The position numbers and the translations under genes were made by a program. 64,000 nucleotides of DNA. Origin: an uncultured Porphyromonas sp. GTDB taxonomy: Bacteria > Bacteroidota > Bacteroidia > Bacteroidales > Porphyromonadaceae. Below the pieces are notes generated by a model. The model made no database searches. It saw only the letters and a list, made by a program, of their open reading frames with translations, and had not been told where the DNA came from. Positions within the stretch are counted from its first letter, which is position 1. The number at the start of each line of letters is the position of its first letter. The stretch covers positions 1 through 64,000 of the forward strand of contig NZ_UQJH01000002.1 of NCBI RefSeq assembly GCF_900541275.1, given 5' to 3'. Positions 16,889 to 28,100 of the stretch are shown here, one piece after another.

Positions 16889-18049
16889 ATGGCGCAGAAG
16901 AAAGTTACGCTGCTGGGGAGTACCGGATCGATCGGCACCCAGGCACTTGAGGTGATCGACCGACACCACGATGAGCTGGCTGTGGAGGCTCTTGTATTTG
17001 GATCCAACGTGCGGGTGGCTGTGGAGCAGGCACTCCGCTTCCGTCCTCGTGTCGTGGTGACCGGTGAGGAGAGACTCTACAAGGAGCTCAAGCAGGCTCT
17101 CCGCGACACCGACACTGAGGTAAAGGCGGGTCGTGAGGCGGTACTGGAGGTAGCCGGCTCCTACGACACCGATGTCGTACTCTCCTCCATTGTCGGCTTT
17201 GCGGGGCTTCACCCCACCATCGAGGCGATCAAGAATGGTCGCTTGGTGGCTCTCGCCAATAAGGAGTCGCTGGTCGTCGGTGGCGAGCTGATCAGCCGCA
17301 TGGCGCGGGAGAATGCAGGCGTAATCCTCCCGGTAGACTCAGAGCACTCCGCCATCTACCAGTGTATTGTCGGCGAGAGGCATGGCGATGTCGCTAAGAT
17401 CTACCTCACCGCCTCGGGGGGACCATTTGTCGACTTCACTATGGAGCAACTCCGTGAGGTGACTCCAGAGCAGGCGCTCCGGAACCCAAATTGGGACATG
17501 GGCAACAAGGTGACGATAGACTCCGCCTCTATGATGAATAAGGGGCTGGAGATGATCGAGGCGCACCACCTCTTCGGCGTAGCGCCCCGTGACATTGACA
17601 TCTGTGTCCACAGGCAGAGCATCGTCCACTCTATGGTGGGCTTCCGCGACGGAGCGGTCAAGGCACAGTTGGGACTGCCGGATATGCGGGTGCCGATCGC
17701 CTACGCCCTACTCTTTCCGCACCGACTCCGCAGCCTGACGGATCTCCCGACGATCGATCAGCTGAGCAGTCTCACCTTTGAGCGTCCCCGACGGGATGCC
17801 TTCCCCTGCATCGACCTCGCGTACCGCGCCATCGAAGAGGGGGGCACCTCGCCTTGTGTCCTCAATGCTGCCAATGAGGTGGCCGTCCGCCGCTTCCTCC
17901 GCGGTGATATTCGCTTCACGGACATCCCCGAGCTGATCAGCCACTGTCTCGACCGTATGCCACAGCGTAACGCCGTCTCTCTCGAGATGCTCGAGGGCTG
18001 CGATACTGAGACTCGCAAGCTGGCCGAGGGCTGGAGCCCCCGACATTAA
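16889..18049 (+). CDS. dxr: 1-deoxy-D-xylulose 5-phosphate reductoisomerase
   Basis: Cytoplasmic enzyme of the MEP isoprenoid pathway, 386 residues, converting 1-deoxy-D-xylulose 5-phosphate to 2-C-methyl-D-erythritol 4-phosphate with NADPH. The N-terminal NADPH motif is GSTGSIGTQ (residues ~10-18). 'LANKESLVVGG' (about 126) and 'PVDSEHSAIYQ' (about 150) carry the catalytic and metal-binding residues, and 'NPNWDMGNKVTIDSASMMNKGLE' is the conserved substrate loop. The length is normal. It is first in a tight cluster, with rseP starting 18 bases later, a linkage also seen in other bacteria. Confidence 0.97.
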   Translation: MAQKKVTLLGSTGSIGTQALEVIDRHHDELAVEALVFGSNVRVAVEQALRFRPRVVVTGEERLYKELKQALRDTDTEVKAGREAVLEVAGSYDTDVVLSSIVGFAGLHPTIEAIKNGRLVALANKESLVVGGELISRMARENAGVILPVDSEHSAIYQCIVGERHGDVAKIYLTASGGPFVDFTMEQLREVTPEQALRNPNWDMGNKVTIDSASMMNKGLEMIEAHHLFGVAPRDIDICVHRQSIVHSMVGFRDGAVKAQLGLPDMRVPIAYALLFPHRLRSLTDLPTIDQLSSLTFERPRRDAFPCIDLAYRAIEEGGTSPCVLNAANEVAVRRFLRGDIRFTDIPELISHCLDRMPQRNAVSLEMLEGCDTETRKLAEGWSPRH

Positions 18050-18067
18050 TCACACATAGATCCATAT

Positions 18068-19384
18068 ATGGGAATCCTCATACGCATACTTCAGCTACTC
18101 CTCTCACTCTCACTGCTGGTATTTTTTCACGAGCTGGGACACTTCTTGTGGGCCAAGCTCTTTGGCATCCGCGTCTCCAAGTTTTACCTTTTCTTTGACT
18201 GGAAATTTGCTCTCTGGAAGTGGAAGCCAAAGGGGTCCGAGACCGAGTACGGCATAGGCTGGCTACCCCTCGGGGGCTACTGTGCCATTGAGGGTATGAT
18301 CGATGAGCAGGAGGCTGAGACAGGCGTGCCAAGCGAGCCGGAGGAGTGGGAGTTTAGAGCGAAGCCAAAGTGGCAGCGGCTCCTCGTGCTGGCAGGTGGC
18401 ATACTGAACAACGTCCTGATGGCAATCCTGATCTACTGGGGTCTCTCCTACCACTATGGCGTGGATCACATACCGATGGAGGGCGTTGGCGATGCGCTCA
18501 CCTACTCCAGCGTAGGACACCGCATGGGACTGCAGGATGGTGACCGCCCATACGCGCTGGACGGCAAGGAGATCAAGTACTTCGATGGTACTCTCGTCCA
18601 GGAGATCGCCAATGCAGAGACCTTGACGGTGGTGCGAAAGGGGAGTCGGGTCGACCTCGCCGTACCGGTAGACCTGATCCCGGCGATGCTGGAGACCGAT
18701 AGCGCACTCTTCTACATCGACCTCCCGAGTGTAGCCGACTCCGTCCTTACCGGATCCAACGCTGCCCGCGCAGGAGTCATGGCGGGAGACGAGGTGGTGG
18801 CACTCAATGGCACACCGATGAAGCTCTCCGGTCTGCTGCCCGCCGTGAAGGAGCTCCGTGGAGACACGCTCCTCCTCACCCTGCGGCGAGATGGGGAGAT
18901 GCTCCAGCTACCGGTCTATGCTGATCCGGAGGACGGGCTTGGGATCATGTTCTCCGCCGATCCGGGTAAGGCTTTCGGGAAAATACATGAGGAGTACGGC
19001 TTCTTTGAGGCACTGCCCAAGGGCGTCTCCCGCTCCTGGCAGCTCCTGACCGGGTACGTGGACCAGCTCAAGTATGTCGCTACGCCTCAGGGAGCGAAGA
19101 GCATAGGTGGTCTCGGGACCATCGGAAGTCTCTTCCCGCCGGTATGGAACTGGCTATCCTTCTGGACCATGACCGCATTCCTCTCGATCATACTCGCAGT
19201 GATGAATCTTATCCCCATCCCCGGGCTCGACGGAGGGCATATCTTCTTCCTCCTCATCGAGATGATCACGCGGCGGCAGATCCCCTATAAGTATGTGTAC
19301 TACATTCAGTTGGTCGGCATCGGGCTGCTATTCCTCCTTATGATCTATGCCAATGTGGCTGATGTGATCCGATTCCTCTTCTGA
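18068..19384 (+). CDS. rseP: RseP-family site-2 intramembrane metalloprotease
   Basis: Inner-membrane zinc protease, 438 residues, that cuts transmembrane segments; relatives release sigma factors from anti-sigma proteins and clear signal-peptide remnants. The HELGH zinc motif is at residues 21-25 in the first membrane segment, the second site is NLIPIPGLDGGH near residue 385, and further C-terminal membrane helices follow. A recognisable PDZ segment ('GSNAARAGVMAGDEVVALNG') lies in the middle, as in RseP. The gene lies between dxr and mutS2, 2 bases before the mutS2 start, so the three are co-transcribed. No partner sigma/anti-sigma gene is in the window. Confidence 0.95.
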   Translation: MGILIRILQLLLSLSLLVFFHELGHFLWAKLFGIRVSKFYLFFDWKFALWKWKPKGSETEYGIGWLPLGGYCAIEGMIDEQEAETGVPSEPEEWEFRAKPKWQRLLVLAGGILNNVLMAILIYWGLSYHYGVDHIPMEGVGDALTYSSVGHRMGLQDGDRPYALDGKEIKYFDGTLVQEIANAETLTVVRKGSRVDLAVPVDLIPAMLETDSALFYIDLPSVADSVLTGSNAARAGVMAGDEVVALNGTPMKLSGLLPAVKELRGDTLLLTLRRDGEMLQLPVYADPEDGLGIMFSADPGKAFGKIHEEYGFFEALPKGVSRSWQLLTGYVDQLKYVATPQGAKSIGGLGTIGSLFPPVWNWLSFWTMTAFLSIILAVMNLIPIPGLDGGHIFFLLIEMITRRQIPYKYVYYIQLVGIGLLFLLMIYANVADVIRFLF

Positions 19385-19386
19385 CC

Positions 19387-21819
19387 ATGCGCAAGCGTAC
19401 CGACGATAAGTCTCCCATCTATCCCTCAGTGGAGGAGGTGGAGTCGACCAAGCTCGGCTTCTCCGCCCTCAGGGAGAGACTACTCCACCACTGCTCAAAT
19501 GAAGTGTCCCGCTACTTGGTGTCGCAGATGCACTTTATGGACTCCACGTCAAGGGAGCTGAGGACGGAGCTGAGGCGGGTGACCGAGATGCAGGAGCTCT
19601 GCGACAGTCGTGCCCTACCCTCCTGGGGCTTCGGGACACTGCGCTCAGCGATCAAGGGCGTGCGGCCGGAGGGGTCCTACCTGGAGCCGGAGCAGCTACG
19701 CGCTCTCCGCGAAATGCTGGATGCCACGGCAGACACCGCCAAGCTACTCACGGAAGATGAGGCGGAGGACTACCCGCTCCTCCACCGACTGATCGGGCGA
19801 CTGGAGCCACTCGAGGAGCTGAGGCGGGAGCTCCATCGGCTGATCGGTGACGATGGGGAGATCTCTGATGGCGCATCGGACGAGCTGCGGAGCATCCGTC
19901 GGGCGATCCGCTCTCTCGAGAGCTCCCTTGGGGCCACGATGCAGCGGGTCCTTCGCTATGCCCGACAGCAGGGCTGGGTCGACGCGGATGCCTCCGCCGT
20001 GATGCGAGACGGTCGTCTCCTCCTCCCGATCAACCCCGGCAATAAGCGCGACATCCGAGGCATCGTCTACGAGGAGTCGGCGACCGGCAAGACTCTCTTC
20101 GTAGAGCCGGAGGAGGTGGTGCTGCTGCACAATGAGATAAGGGAGAAGGAGGGCGAGGAGCGGCAGGAGATCCTCCGACTCCTCCACGCCTTCGCTGACC
20201 GACTACGGCCATGGCTCGACACGGTGCGAGATGACATCACAATCCTCGGGATACTCGACTTTGTCCACGCCAAGGTACTCCTCGCCGGGGAAATGGATGC
20301 GGTGGTACCGGTGATCGAGACGGGAGAGCAGCGTATGGAGTGGTGGAAGGCACGCCACCCTCTCCTCGAGAGACACCTGAGGGAGGAGGGGAGATCTCTT
20401 GTCCCGCTGGACATCAAGCTCTCTCCGGAGGATCGGATCCTCATCGTCTCAGGACCAAATGCAGGAGGCAAGTCGATTACCCTTAAGACTGTAGGGCTGC
20501 TTCAGTATATGCTACAGTGTGGTCTCGCTGTGCCGATGCAGGACCACAGCGTGATGATGCTCTTTGACAAGATCTTCATCGACATCGGTGACCAGCAGTC
20601 GCTTGAGGACGACCTATCCACCTACTCGAGCCACCTGACGAATATCAAGTTTTTCACCCGCAACGCCACGGACAGGACGCTACTGCTGATCGACGAGTTT
20701 GGGAGCGGCACAGAGCCGACCATCGGTGGGGCTATTGCTGAGGGTGCACTGGAGCAATTCCGCCTTATGGGCGCCTTTGGTGTGGTGACGACCCACTACG
20801 GCAACCTGAAGGACTACGCCTCGACCCACGACGGACTGATCAATGGAGCGATGCTCTTTGACCGACAGCGGATCCAGCCACTGTACCAGCTGGTGATCGG
20901 ACAGCCGGGGAGCTCCTTTGCCATAGAGATCGCCAGGAGCATCGGACTGCCGGAGGTGATCCTTGACTACGCCTCAGAGCAGGTGGGGGAGGACTTTATG
21001 CTGCAGGACAAGTACCTCCAGGACATTATGCGCGACAAGGCCTACTGGGGTCGTAAGCGGTCGGAGGTACACAAGCGGGAGAGAGAGCTCGAGGAGGAGC
21101 GCATCCGACTCCAGCAGAAGCTCGACGCCCTCCAGTCCAAGCGTGAGAGCGTCCTCTCAAAGGCACATCAGGAAGCTCTGGACATCGTCTCATCAGCCAA
21201 CGCTGCGGTGGAGAAGACGATCCGCGACATCAAGACAGCCAAGGCAGATAAAGAGCGGACAAGGAAGGCTCGGCAAAAGCTGGACAATAAGCGCACCTCA
21301 CTTGAGCAGAGGGTGCAGCCAAAGGAGAAGCGGGAGCAGAAAAAGAGCAACGTATCAAGAGAGGCGATCACCATCGGCACCGGGGTGACACTCGAGGGGG
21401 GAAATACAGTGGGCGAGGTGACCGAGATCAAGGGCAAGGAGGCACGCGTCTCCCTCGGAAGCATCACCGTCACCGTACCACTCTCCAAGCTCACTCCCAC
21501 GATCCGCAAGCAGACGATCATCCTCAAGGAGCCACCCAAGGTGGTGGAGATGCAGTCCGATGAGCGTCGGTTAGCCTTCAAGCCCCTCCTCGACTGTCGT
21601 GGACAACGGGTGGATGAAGCCCTCCGGGCAGTGACCGGATTTCTTGACGAGGCGGTGAGCTACGGCATGAGTACCGTCAGGATCCTCCACGGCACCGGCA
21701 CGGGAGCGCTGCGTCAGTCGATCCGCGAACTGCTATCGGATCACCCGCACGTCGCCTCCTACGAGGACGAGCGTGCTGATCTCGGAGGAGCAGGCATCAC
21801 GATCGTCCACATTGGCTGA
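19387..21819 (+). CDS. mutS2: MutS2 family ATPase with Smr domain
   Basis: MutS paralogue, 810 residues. Members act on recombination intermediates or on collided and stalled ribosomes rather than in mismatch repair; which applies here is not shown. The MutS-type ATPase has Walker A GPNAGGKS at 356-363, Walker B 'LLIDEFGSGTEP' and 'TTHYGNL'. A long coiled coil with the KOW-like linker follows ('RERELEEERIRLQQKL'), and the C-terminal Smr domain has 'LDCRGQRVDEA' and 'ILHGTGTGALR'. It lacks the N-terminal mismatch-recognition domain, as expected. The stop is followed by about 330 bases to a shared terminator. Confidence 0.96.
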   Translation: MRKRTDDKSPIYPSVEEVESTKLGFSALRERLLHHCSNEVSRYLVSQMHFMDSTSRELRTELRRVTEMQELCDSRALPSWGFGTLRSAIKGVRPEGSYLEPEQLRALREMLDATADTAKLLTEDEAEDYPLLHRLIGRLEPLEELRRELHRLIGDDGEISDGASDELRSIRRAIRSLESSLGATMQRVLRYARQQGWVDADASAVMRDGRLLLPINPGNKRDIRGIVYEESATGKTLFVEPEEVVLLHNEIREKEGEERQEILRLLHAFADRLRPWLDTVRDDITILGILDFVHAKVLLAGEMDAVVPVIETGEQRMEWWKARHPLLERHLREEGRSLVPLDIKLSPEDRILIVSGPNAGGKSITLKTVGLLQYMLQCGLAVPMQDHSVMMLFDKIFIDIGDQQSLEDDLSTYSSHLTNIKFFTRNATDRTLLLIDEFGSGTEPTIGGAIAEGALEQFRLMGAFGVVTTHYGNLKDYASTHDGLINGAMLFDRQRIQPLYQLVIGQPGSSFAIEIARSIGLPEVILDYASEQVGEDFMLQDKYLQDIMRDKAYWGRKRSEVHKRERELEEERIRLQQKLDALQSKRESVLSKAHQEALDIVSSANAAVEKTIRDIKTAKADKERTRKARQKLDNKRTSLEQRVQPKEKREQKKSNVSREAITIGTGVTLEGGNTVGEVTEIKGKEARVSLGSITVTVPLSKLTPTIRKQTIILKEPPKVVEMQSDERRLAFKPLLDCRGQRVDEALRAVTGFLDEAVSYGMSTVRILHGTGTGALRQSIRELLSDHPHVASYEDERADLGGAGITIVHIG

Positions 21820-22145
21820 CGATTCCAGTCAAGCCCTCCCTAAGGAGTCACGAGTATCATATCTTGATCTCTCACCGATCAGTGACAATGACCAGCACTC
21901 TGAGTGCAGCTGCAAAGAAACACCTCTGGAAGGAGTCAAAGTCTCATACTTCTCCTATGGTCTCCTTACTGCAAAAATTATCTCCCTCACGCATAAGCCA
22001 TACGAGCCTTTACTCTACCTAGCGAGATCGGTTTAAATGACATCCTACTGAGATTCGTCCGACAAGGAGACTTTTTTAGGACTCATTGTCCGCATGTTCA
22101 CCCCAGAAAGATCACACTACCTCAGCGATGGAGCAGGAGCCTATC
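21820..22145. other. Intergenic stretch with no recognised content
   Basis: Between the mutS2 stop and the convergent terminator. I see no convincing gene, promoter, RNA or repeat here; short open frames have no family-like features. Confidence 0.6.
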
Positions 22146-22189
22146 AAAAGGGGTGTGCCAGAGATCAATACACCCGGCACACCCCTTTT
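22146..22189. terminator. Bidirectional terminator between mutS2 and the PHP gene
   Basis: AAAAGGGGTGTGCC (22146-22159) pairs perfectly with GGCACACCCCTTTT (22176-22189). The A and T ends supply a U-tract in either direction, so it can stop both the mutS2 and the converging PHP transcripts. Confidence 0.85.
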
Positions 22190-22217
22190 TCTTCTCTTAG
22201 TGACCTCGTCCGATCGA

Positions 22218-23363
22218 TCACAGATCAAAAGTTACAGTCAAGTGCTTATCGCTCCTGATGTATGTATTGCTTACTTCATAGGATACCGAGGATTGACCTG
22301 CTCTTACAGTCAGTATTTGAGAGGATCTCGGGTAGAGTACGACTCTCTTGGTACCCTCATCGGATAGGAGATTGAGCTCAAAGTAGAGATCGCTATTATT
22401 GCTGATCGTGTAGTAATTGGTGGTCGCCTTCTTCCCCGAGGCACAGTGATACGATCCGCTGATAGAGACGCAAGCATCGAAGATTGCCCGTATATTCTCT
22501 TCCCTTCCGGCAAGGAGCTTACCGGCCCAGGCGATCGTACGACCGGCCTCCAGCCCCTCTCTGATGCCATCTGCGGAGCGATCCTTTGCAAGCACTAATG
22601 TCATCGTGCGATGAATGAATCCTCTTGTACGATCGTAGTCATGTCGTACCAGGTTATGGATATCAGACGTACCCATCACGGTGAGATTGTGATCAACACA
22701 CCAGTCCAGGGCACGCTTGTGGAAGCCGAAGCCATTGATCACCTCGATCCCCCTTAGAGCTCCCTCACGATAGATCTGATCGATAAATGGGAGCCAGGTA
22801 TAGGAGCCCTCGATATTGGGCTTCCAGCCGGGGTGATTCCAGAAAATGAATGCTCGCTGCGCCTTCGCTGCCCTGATGCTCTCTATGTCCTGCTCGCTGC
22901 TCTTGTCCTCGCTAAAGAGAGAGTTATCGGTCGTAAAGATAGCGTTGAAGTGACCCGGAGGGGTGTCTCGTGTGATCTCTGACCCCCTGATCAGTATTAG
23001 ATCCCTCCGCAGGGCGTCCTCCTGAGCGATCTCATGAGCACGATTGTGTCCCGTGGAGACGTCATCGTGGTGGGGATGGTACTCGATATGGTCTGTAATG
23101 GCCAGAGCATCAAGTCCCTCCTCCCATGCCTCTTGCGTCCTGATCGTAGGCCATACCAGCCCGTCTGAGAAGATAGTATGCATATGGAAGTCACACTTGA
23201 GGACAGTATACTCTCCCACAGCTGGGATCATTATCAGCTCTCTCATCTCCGGACGTCTCTGCTCCTGTAAGTAGAGCATGCCGTCACCCTCTACATTCTG
23301 AGCCCAAACGTACAGAGGGCTACTGCACATCATCAGGGCTACGATTAGTGTTCTGATCTTCAT
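22218..23363 (-). CDS. PHP-domain phosphoesterase (Sb-PDE family), exported
   Basis: Predicted exported metal-dependent phosphoesterase of 381 residues. The signal peptide 'MKIRTLIVALMMCSSPLYVWA' is followed by PHP motifs: HMHTIFSDG (about residue 60), 'ITDHIEYHPHH' and 'GSEITRDTPPGHFNAIF', then 'GTSDIHNL' near the end. These supply the histidine and aspartate metal ligands. Bacteroidetes homologues are commonly annotated as Sb-PDE family phosphodiesterases; the substrate here is unknown. It lies 37 bases downstream of susD in the same direction, suggesting it processes a phosphorylated compound taken up or bound by the SusC/SusD pair. This link is inferred from context. Confidence 0.85.
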   Translation of the reverse strand: MKIRTLIVALMMCSSPLYVWAQNVEGDGMLYLQEQRRPEMRELIMIPAVGEYTVLKCDFHMHTIFSDGLVWPTIRTQEAWEEGLDALAITDHIEYHPHHDDVSTGHNRAHEIAQEDALRRDLILIRGSEITRDTPPGHFNAIFTTDNSLFSEDKSSEQDIESIRAAKAQRAFIFWNHPGWKPNIEGSYTWLPFIDQIYREGALRGIEVINGFGFHKRALDWCVDHNLTVMGTSDIHNLVRHDYDRTRGFIHRTMTLVLAKDRSADGIREGLEAGRTIAWAGKLLAGREENIRAIFDACVSISGSYHCASGKKATTNYYTISNNSDLYFELNLLSDEGTKRVVLYPRSSQILTVRAGQSSVSYEVSNTYIRSDKHLTVTFDL

Positions 23364-23400
23364 GTCGTTTACTTGGATTTATATAAAACACTCACATTGA

Positions 23401-25152
23401 TTATTTCCACCCGGGATTTTGCTTGAGATTAGGATTGAGCACCATATCTTCCTCGGAGATGGGATGAAGGTATTTTTTCTCACTGAATACTCTCTTCTCC
23501 TCATTTCTCCACAGGACGTTTCCCTTGTCTCCCTCTGACAGGACAGCTGAGGTGCCATCGATGACATAGTAGATGACCCCCGGTGTCTTCTTGGACGGAG
23601 CTTTCTTGACAAAGGAGACGTCAGGTGTCCCATTGCCATCCAGATCCATGGGAGTATCCATAGATGGGACATAGATACCCTTCCATGGCATTTCTAGCAG
23701 ATCCCCCTTATGCCATCTGAGGAGATCTCTATACCGCAGTCCCTCATAGCAGAGCTCGATGCCTCTCTCACGTCTGATCTCGAGTAGATACTTGTCATGG
23801 ATCTCGGGGAAGTAGGTCTCCCGCATATATGGGTCTGGCGAGGAGGGGATCTCCGGACTTACGCCGGCACGCTCGCGAAGTGGAGCTATGGTAAGCTGCC
23901 ATATCGTCTGATCAAACTTCCCCAGCTCAGCCATCGCCTCAGCATAGTTGAGCAGGATCTCTCCGTAACGAAGTAGGGTGACTGAGTTGTAAGACTCACC
24001 TACGCCATCCAGTCGCTTATCGTCAAGACTGAACTTGAGGATATGATACCCGGTGAAGGTGTAGCCAAAGTTGGGCGGTGCCGGAGTTCCATCACTTCTC
24101 TTGTACCCTAAGGATCTGATCGTCTGAGATAGCCTTGGGTCACGATCCTTCATCTCGTCCACGAATAGCATCTTATCATAATCGGGGCGATCAGTAAAGC
24201 GAGAGCCATCCTTCATCAGATAGGTATTGACGAATTGCTTATTGAGTCCCCATCTGGCTCCGTAAGTGGCACTATTGTACTTCCACGTGATGTTATGCCA
24301 TCGCTTCAGAGCGTTATTGTACTCTACGGCGAAGAGTATCTCCTCTACAACCGGCTTCTCACTGATAAAGAGTGTACGATAGTCCGTGTCTGGATGTCCT
24401 GTGGAGTAGAGACGATACTTACCGGAATCCATGACTTGCTTCGCTGCGACGGCGGCCTCCTCTAGGAAATGCTTAGAGGACTCCTGCAGACCAAGCTCAG
24501 GATGGTACTTTCTGTACGTACCCTCAAATAGACTGATCCTGGACTTTAGTCCTAGAGCTACTTGCTTCGTGATGGTGGTTGCACTCTCATCTTTGATGTC
24601 TCGGAGGTTGACAACGGCGTAGTCTAGATCTGCCATGATCGAGTCCATCACCATTGCCCTCGGATCTCGTGGCCGCATCAGCTGCTCCTCGTCATCAGGG
24701 TCTATAGGCTCACTGTACCATGGGACATCTCCATAGGTGACCACTTTGTCGAAGTATTCCTTGGCTCTGAAGAGCCTCGCTACACCTATAAAGTGGCGCT
24801 TGCTCTTTTCCTCAACCGGGGATGCAGTGGCTTGGGCTATGAAGTAATTGATGTTACGTATGCTAGTCCAGTCCCATTTTTCCTCGTTAACTGGGCTATA
24901 GGCTCCTGCGATGAAGGTCGGCGAACTGGTCTTTGACGTAAAGTCCCCCATCCCATCCCTATTAACAACGGACAGTCCACTAGGCAACATAGTCTGGTAG
25001 AAGGAATTGGCGTACAGCTCCAGCTCTGTTTCCGACTTGAAGTAATCCTCTGGGGACAGCTTATTTATAGGGGACAGATCCAGGAAGTCAGTACAGGACG
25101 CCAGGCATATCAGAGCGGATAGGACACAGCCTGCTCTCTTTAGATTATTCAT
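23401..25152 (-). CDS. SusD/RagB-family outer-membrane nutrient-binding lipoprotein
   Basis: Surface lipoprotein, 583 residues, that caps its SusC partner and binds ligand. The lipobox is LASC (Cys20), followed by 'TDFLDLSPINKLSPEDYFKSETELELYANSFYQ', typical of SusD N-termini. The C-terminal part contains the usual 'RRERGIELCYEGLRYRDLLRW' block, and 'LLRYGEILLNYAEAMAELG' is another family hallmark. It starts 10 bases after susC. The ligand cannot be predicted: no glycoside hydrolase or peptidase is in this operon, only the PHP phosphoesterase. Confidence 0.95.
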   Translation of the reverse strand: MNNLKRAGCVLSALICLASCTDFLDLSPINKLSPEDYFKSETELELYANSFYQTMLPSGLSVVNRDGMGDFTSKTSSPTFIAGAYSPVNEEKWDWTSIRNINYFIAQATASPVEEKSKRHFIGVARLFRAKEYFDKVVTYGDVPWYSEPIDPDDEEQLMRPRDPRAMVMDSIMADLDYAVVNLRDIKDESATTITKQVALGLKSRISLFEGTYRKYHPELGLQESSKHFLEEAAVAAKQVMDSGKYRLYSTGHPDTDYRTLFISEKPVVEEILFAVEYNNALKRWHNITWKYNSATYGARWGLNKQFVNTYLMKDGSRFTDRPDYDKMLFVDEMKDRDPRLSQTIRSLGYKRSDGTPAPPNFGYTFTGYHILKFSLDDKRLDGVGESYNSVTLLRYGEILLNYAEAMAELGKFDQTIWQLTIAPLRERAGVSPEIPSSPDPYMRETYFPEIHDKYLLEIRRERGIELCYEGLRYRDLLRWHKGDLLEMPWKGIYVPSMDTPMDLDGNGTPDVSFVKKAPSKKTPGVIYYVIDGTSAVLSEGDKGNVLWRNEEKRVFSEKKYLHPISEEDMVLNPNLKQNPGWK

Positions 25153-25162
25153 TGTATGGTGC

Positions 25163-28100
25163 TTAATAGGTGATTTGGAGACCGACAGTCCAGGATTTCA
25201 GCATCGGGTAAGCGTAGCCCTGCCCCTGTCCATTAGTGAGTTCCTTCTTTGGATTCTCGATCACTTCGGGATCGAAGTTTGGAGCGTGCTTGGAGAGATT
25301 AGAGTATGTCAGTACGTTCTGACCTGTCAGATACAGCTGAGCACGTGTGAGCTTGAGCTTGCTTAGGACAGAGGAGTCGAGGTTATACGTAAGGGTGACA
25401 TTCTTTAGTCTGATGTAGCTGGCGTCCTGCAGATATCTGGTCTGAGGTGCCCCTAGTGATCTCTTAGTCCCCAGAGCTGTATACCCTCTAAATCGGGGGA
25501 AGTAGGCGTCAGGGTTTTCCTCTGTCCAGTGATTATTGATAAGATAGGTAGGCTGGTATCCATACGGTCTATTGTAAGGACCATAGAAGAGCCCCGCCTC
25601 CGGCGAGAAATACCAGTCTCTCTTCCCTACGCCCTGGAAGAAAAGTGAGAGTCCAATATTGGACCAATTGACTGACATATTGAGTCCAAATTGGTATCGT
25701 GGAGAGCTGTTCCCGATGATCCTCCTGTCTCCCGGGTGGGTAACAGTGTTTGAGCCCTGATTGATGACGTGATCATTATTTAGGTCCGCAAACTTCAGAT
25801 CGCCGGGGAGCCAGACCCTGTTATTGGAGTTCTGCAGGTAGCTCTGGTCAGCGTGAGTCTTGATATCAATCTCGTCCTTAAAGAAGCCCAAGGTCTCGTA
25901 CCCCCATATCTCGCCTATGACCTCGCCCTTGTAGTGCTTCCCCAGTATCATCTCATCATTATTGTACCGCGTAATCCTAGACGTGCTGTCCCACACAGAC
26001 GCTCTGATACTCCAGAGAAAGTCCTTCCCTCCAAGATCAAATTGGTCCTTCCACGAGAGGGATGCCTCCCAGCCGGTCGTCGACATATCCGCATAGTTGC
26101 CGAAGGGGACTTTATTACCAAAGACGCTCGGCAAAGGCTTGCTCTCAGTAAACATATCCTTCGTCTGCCGATCATACCAGTCCAGGACAACCTCCAATCG
26201 ATTGTTGAAAAGGTTGGCATCCAGCCCAATATCGATCGTATTGGCAGTCTCCCAGGTGAGCCCGTCAGGTATGACATTGGGCATAGAGGTATAGGTCTTC
26301 CGGACACCATTGAGCAGCACAGAGGTCTGACCCACTCCCATCGTCTCCAGAAATCTATAGGGAGGGACATTACCATTGCCGAGTGAGCCATAAGATGCAC
26401 GTATCTTGAGGTTGTCGATCCAGCTGCGACTTGCGGACATGAAGGGCTCATCGCTGACCCTCCATCCCACTGAGAGTGACGGGAAAAATCCGAAGCGTTG
26501 ACTCGCAGGGAATTTTGAAGACCCATCGTACCTGCCATTAGTCTCGATCAGATAACGCCCCTGATAGTCATACGACAGTCTGTAGAATAGACCCATAAAC
26601 GACCAGTCGCTGCCCCCTCCTCCTATACTGTAATTGAGGCCATCCATCAGATCGTAGTCAGGCAATTGCTCTGACAAGAGTCCGTCTCTGGACGTACTCA
26701 GTCGGCGTGATGACTGCTTCTCGATATTGTAGCCAAGGAGAGCCGTAAGGTGGTGCATATCCCGGAACGTGTCCTTGTACTGGGCTGTGACGTTCCCGCC
26801 GAGGTATGATATGCGCTCATTATATGATCTGAGCTGACTCTTCCCGAAGCGCCTGACCTCGCCCGGACGTATGCTGTAGTCGATGTAGTTATTTGATCGC
26901 ATCTCTTCCCTAAATGACTTAGAGAATGTAAAGTCCGCCTTGACCATCAGCTTATCGTCAAGTGCATACCCTGTCAGGCTGCTGATGGACTTTGTAGAGT
27001 CATAGTCTGTCAGGGACTTATTCTTCTGCTCGATAAATGCAGCCACACCATTATATACCGCTGAGTGTGTATAGGTCCCGTCCGGGTTACGTAGCACTGC
27101 GATCGGATAGCCCTGGTGCTCAAATTGACGCCAGATATTCCCGTCCCCGTCTGATAGCATCGGATACTTATACGAGTACTTATTGTACTCCACATTCTCA
27201 TCAAATGTTAGCCATGGGGTGATCTTTACTGAGCCTTTCAGCCTAAGATTGTACTTATGAAATTTGTCAGCATTGTAATTAAAGATCCCGTCTTGGAAGT
27301 AATATCTGGCAGAGGAGTACAGACGGACTCTCTCTGACCCACCGCTGACTGATACGGCCTGCTCCGTCGCGAAGGATCGGCTCTTATATATCATCTTGTA
27401 CCAGTCTGTATCCCCGAAGTACCAGTACTGCCCCTTACTCTCATTGTAGATTGCTTCGGGTGCATTAGGATTTATGTCCTGTTCCTTGAGTGCGTCCAGA
27501 TACTCTACCGAAAAGGGATATATGTTATTCACCGATATAGGGAAGGACTTATAGTCATACCAGGCGTTGAAGGCATCAGCAAAGTTTTTTGCCCATGAGT
27601 ACCCATCAGTATTGAGCTTGGGGACAACGGTGGGCTGATTGATCGAGTAGTTACTTGATACGTTCACTTGGATCTTCCCTTCGGCAGCTTTCTTTGTGGT
27701 TATGAGGACTACCCCAAAGGCAGCACGAGATCCATAGATCGCCGATGAGGCCGCATCCTTGAGTACAGAAATGCTCTCTATGTCATTTGGATTGATCATC
27801 GACGGGTCTCCCTCTACGCCATCGATGAGTACAAGGGCCGAACCGCCAGCGCCGATGGAAGTCCTACCTCGGACATTGAAGGACACTGAGCGAGTGGGGC
27901 TACCATCGGGCATTGATATGTTTAGATTTGGGATCATCCCCTGTAGTCCTCTGGCGAGATTAGGTAGGGGTCTATTCTCAAGGACATCTCCACCGACCTG
28001 ACTCACAGCACCAGTGAGATTGACCTTCTTCTGACTACCATATCCCACTACAACAAGCTCGTCGAGCAGGTCGGTATTCTCCCTAAGAGTGATGTCGAGT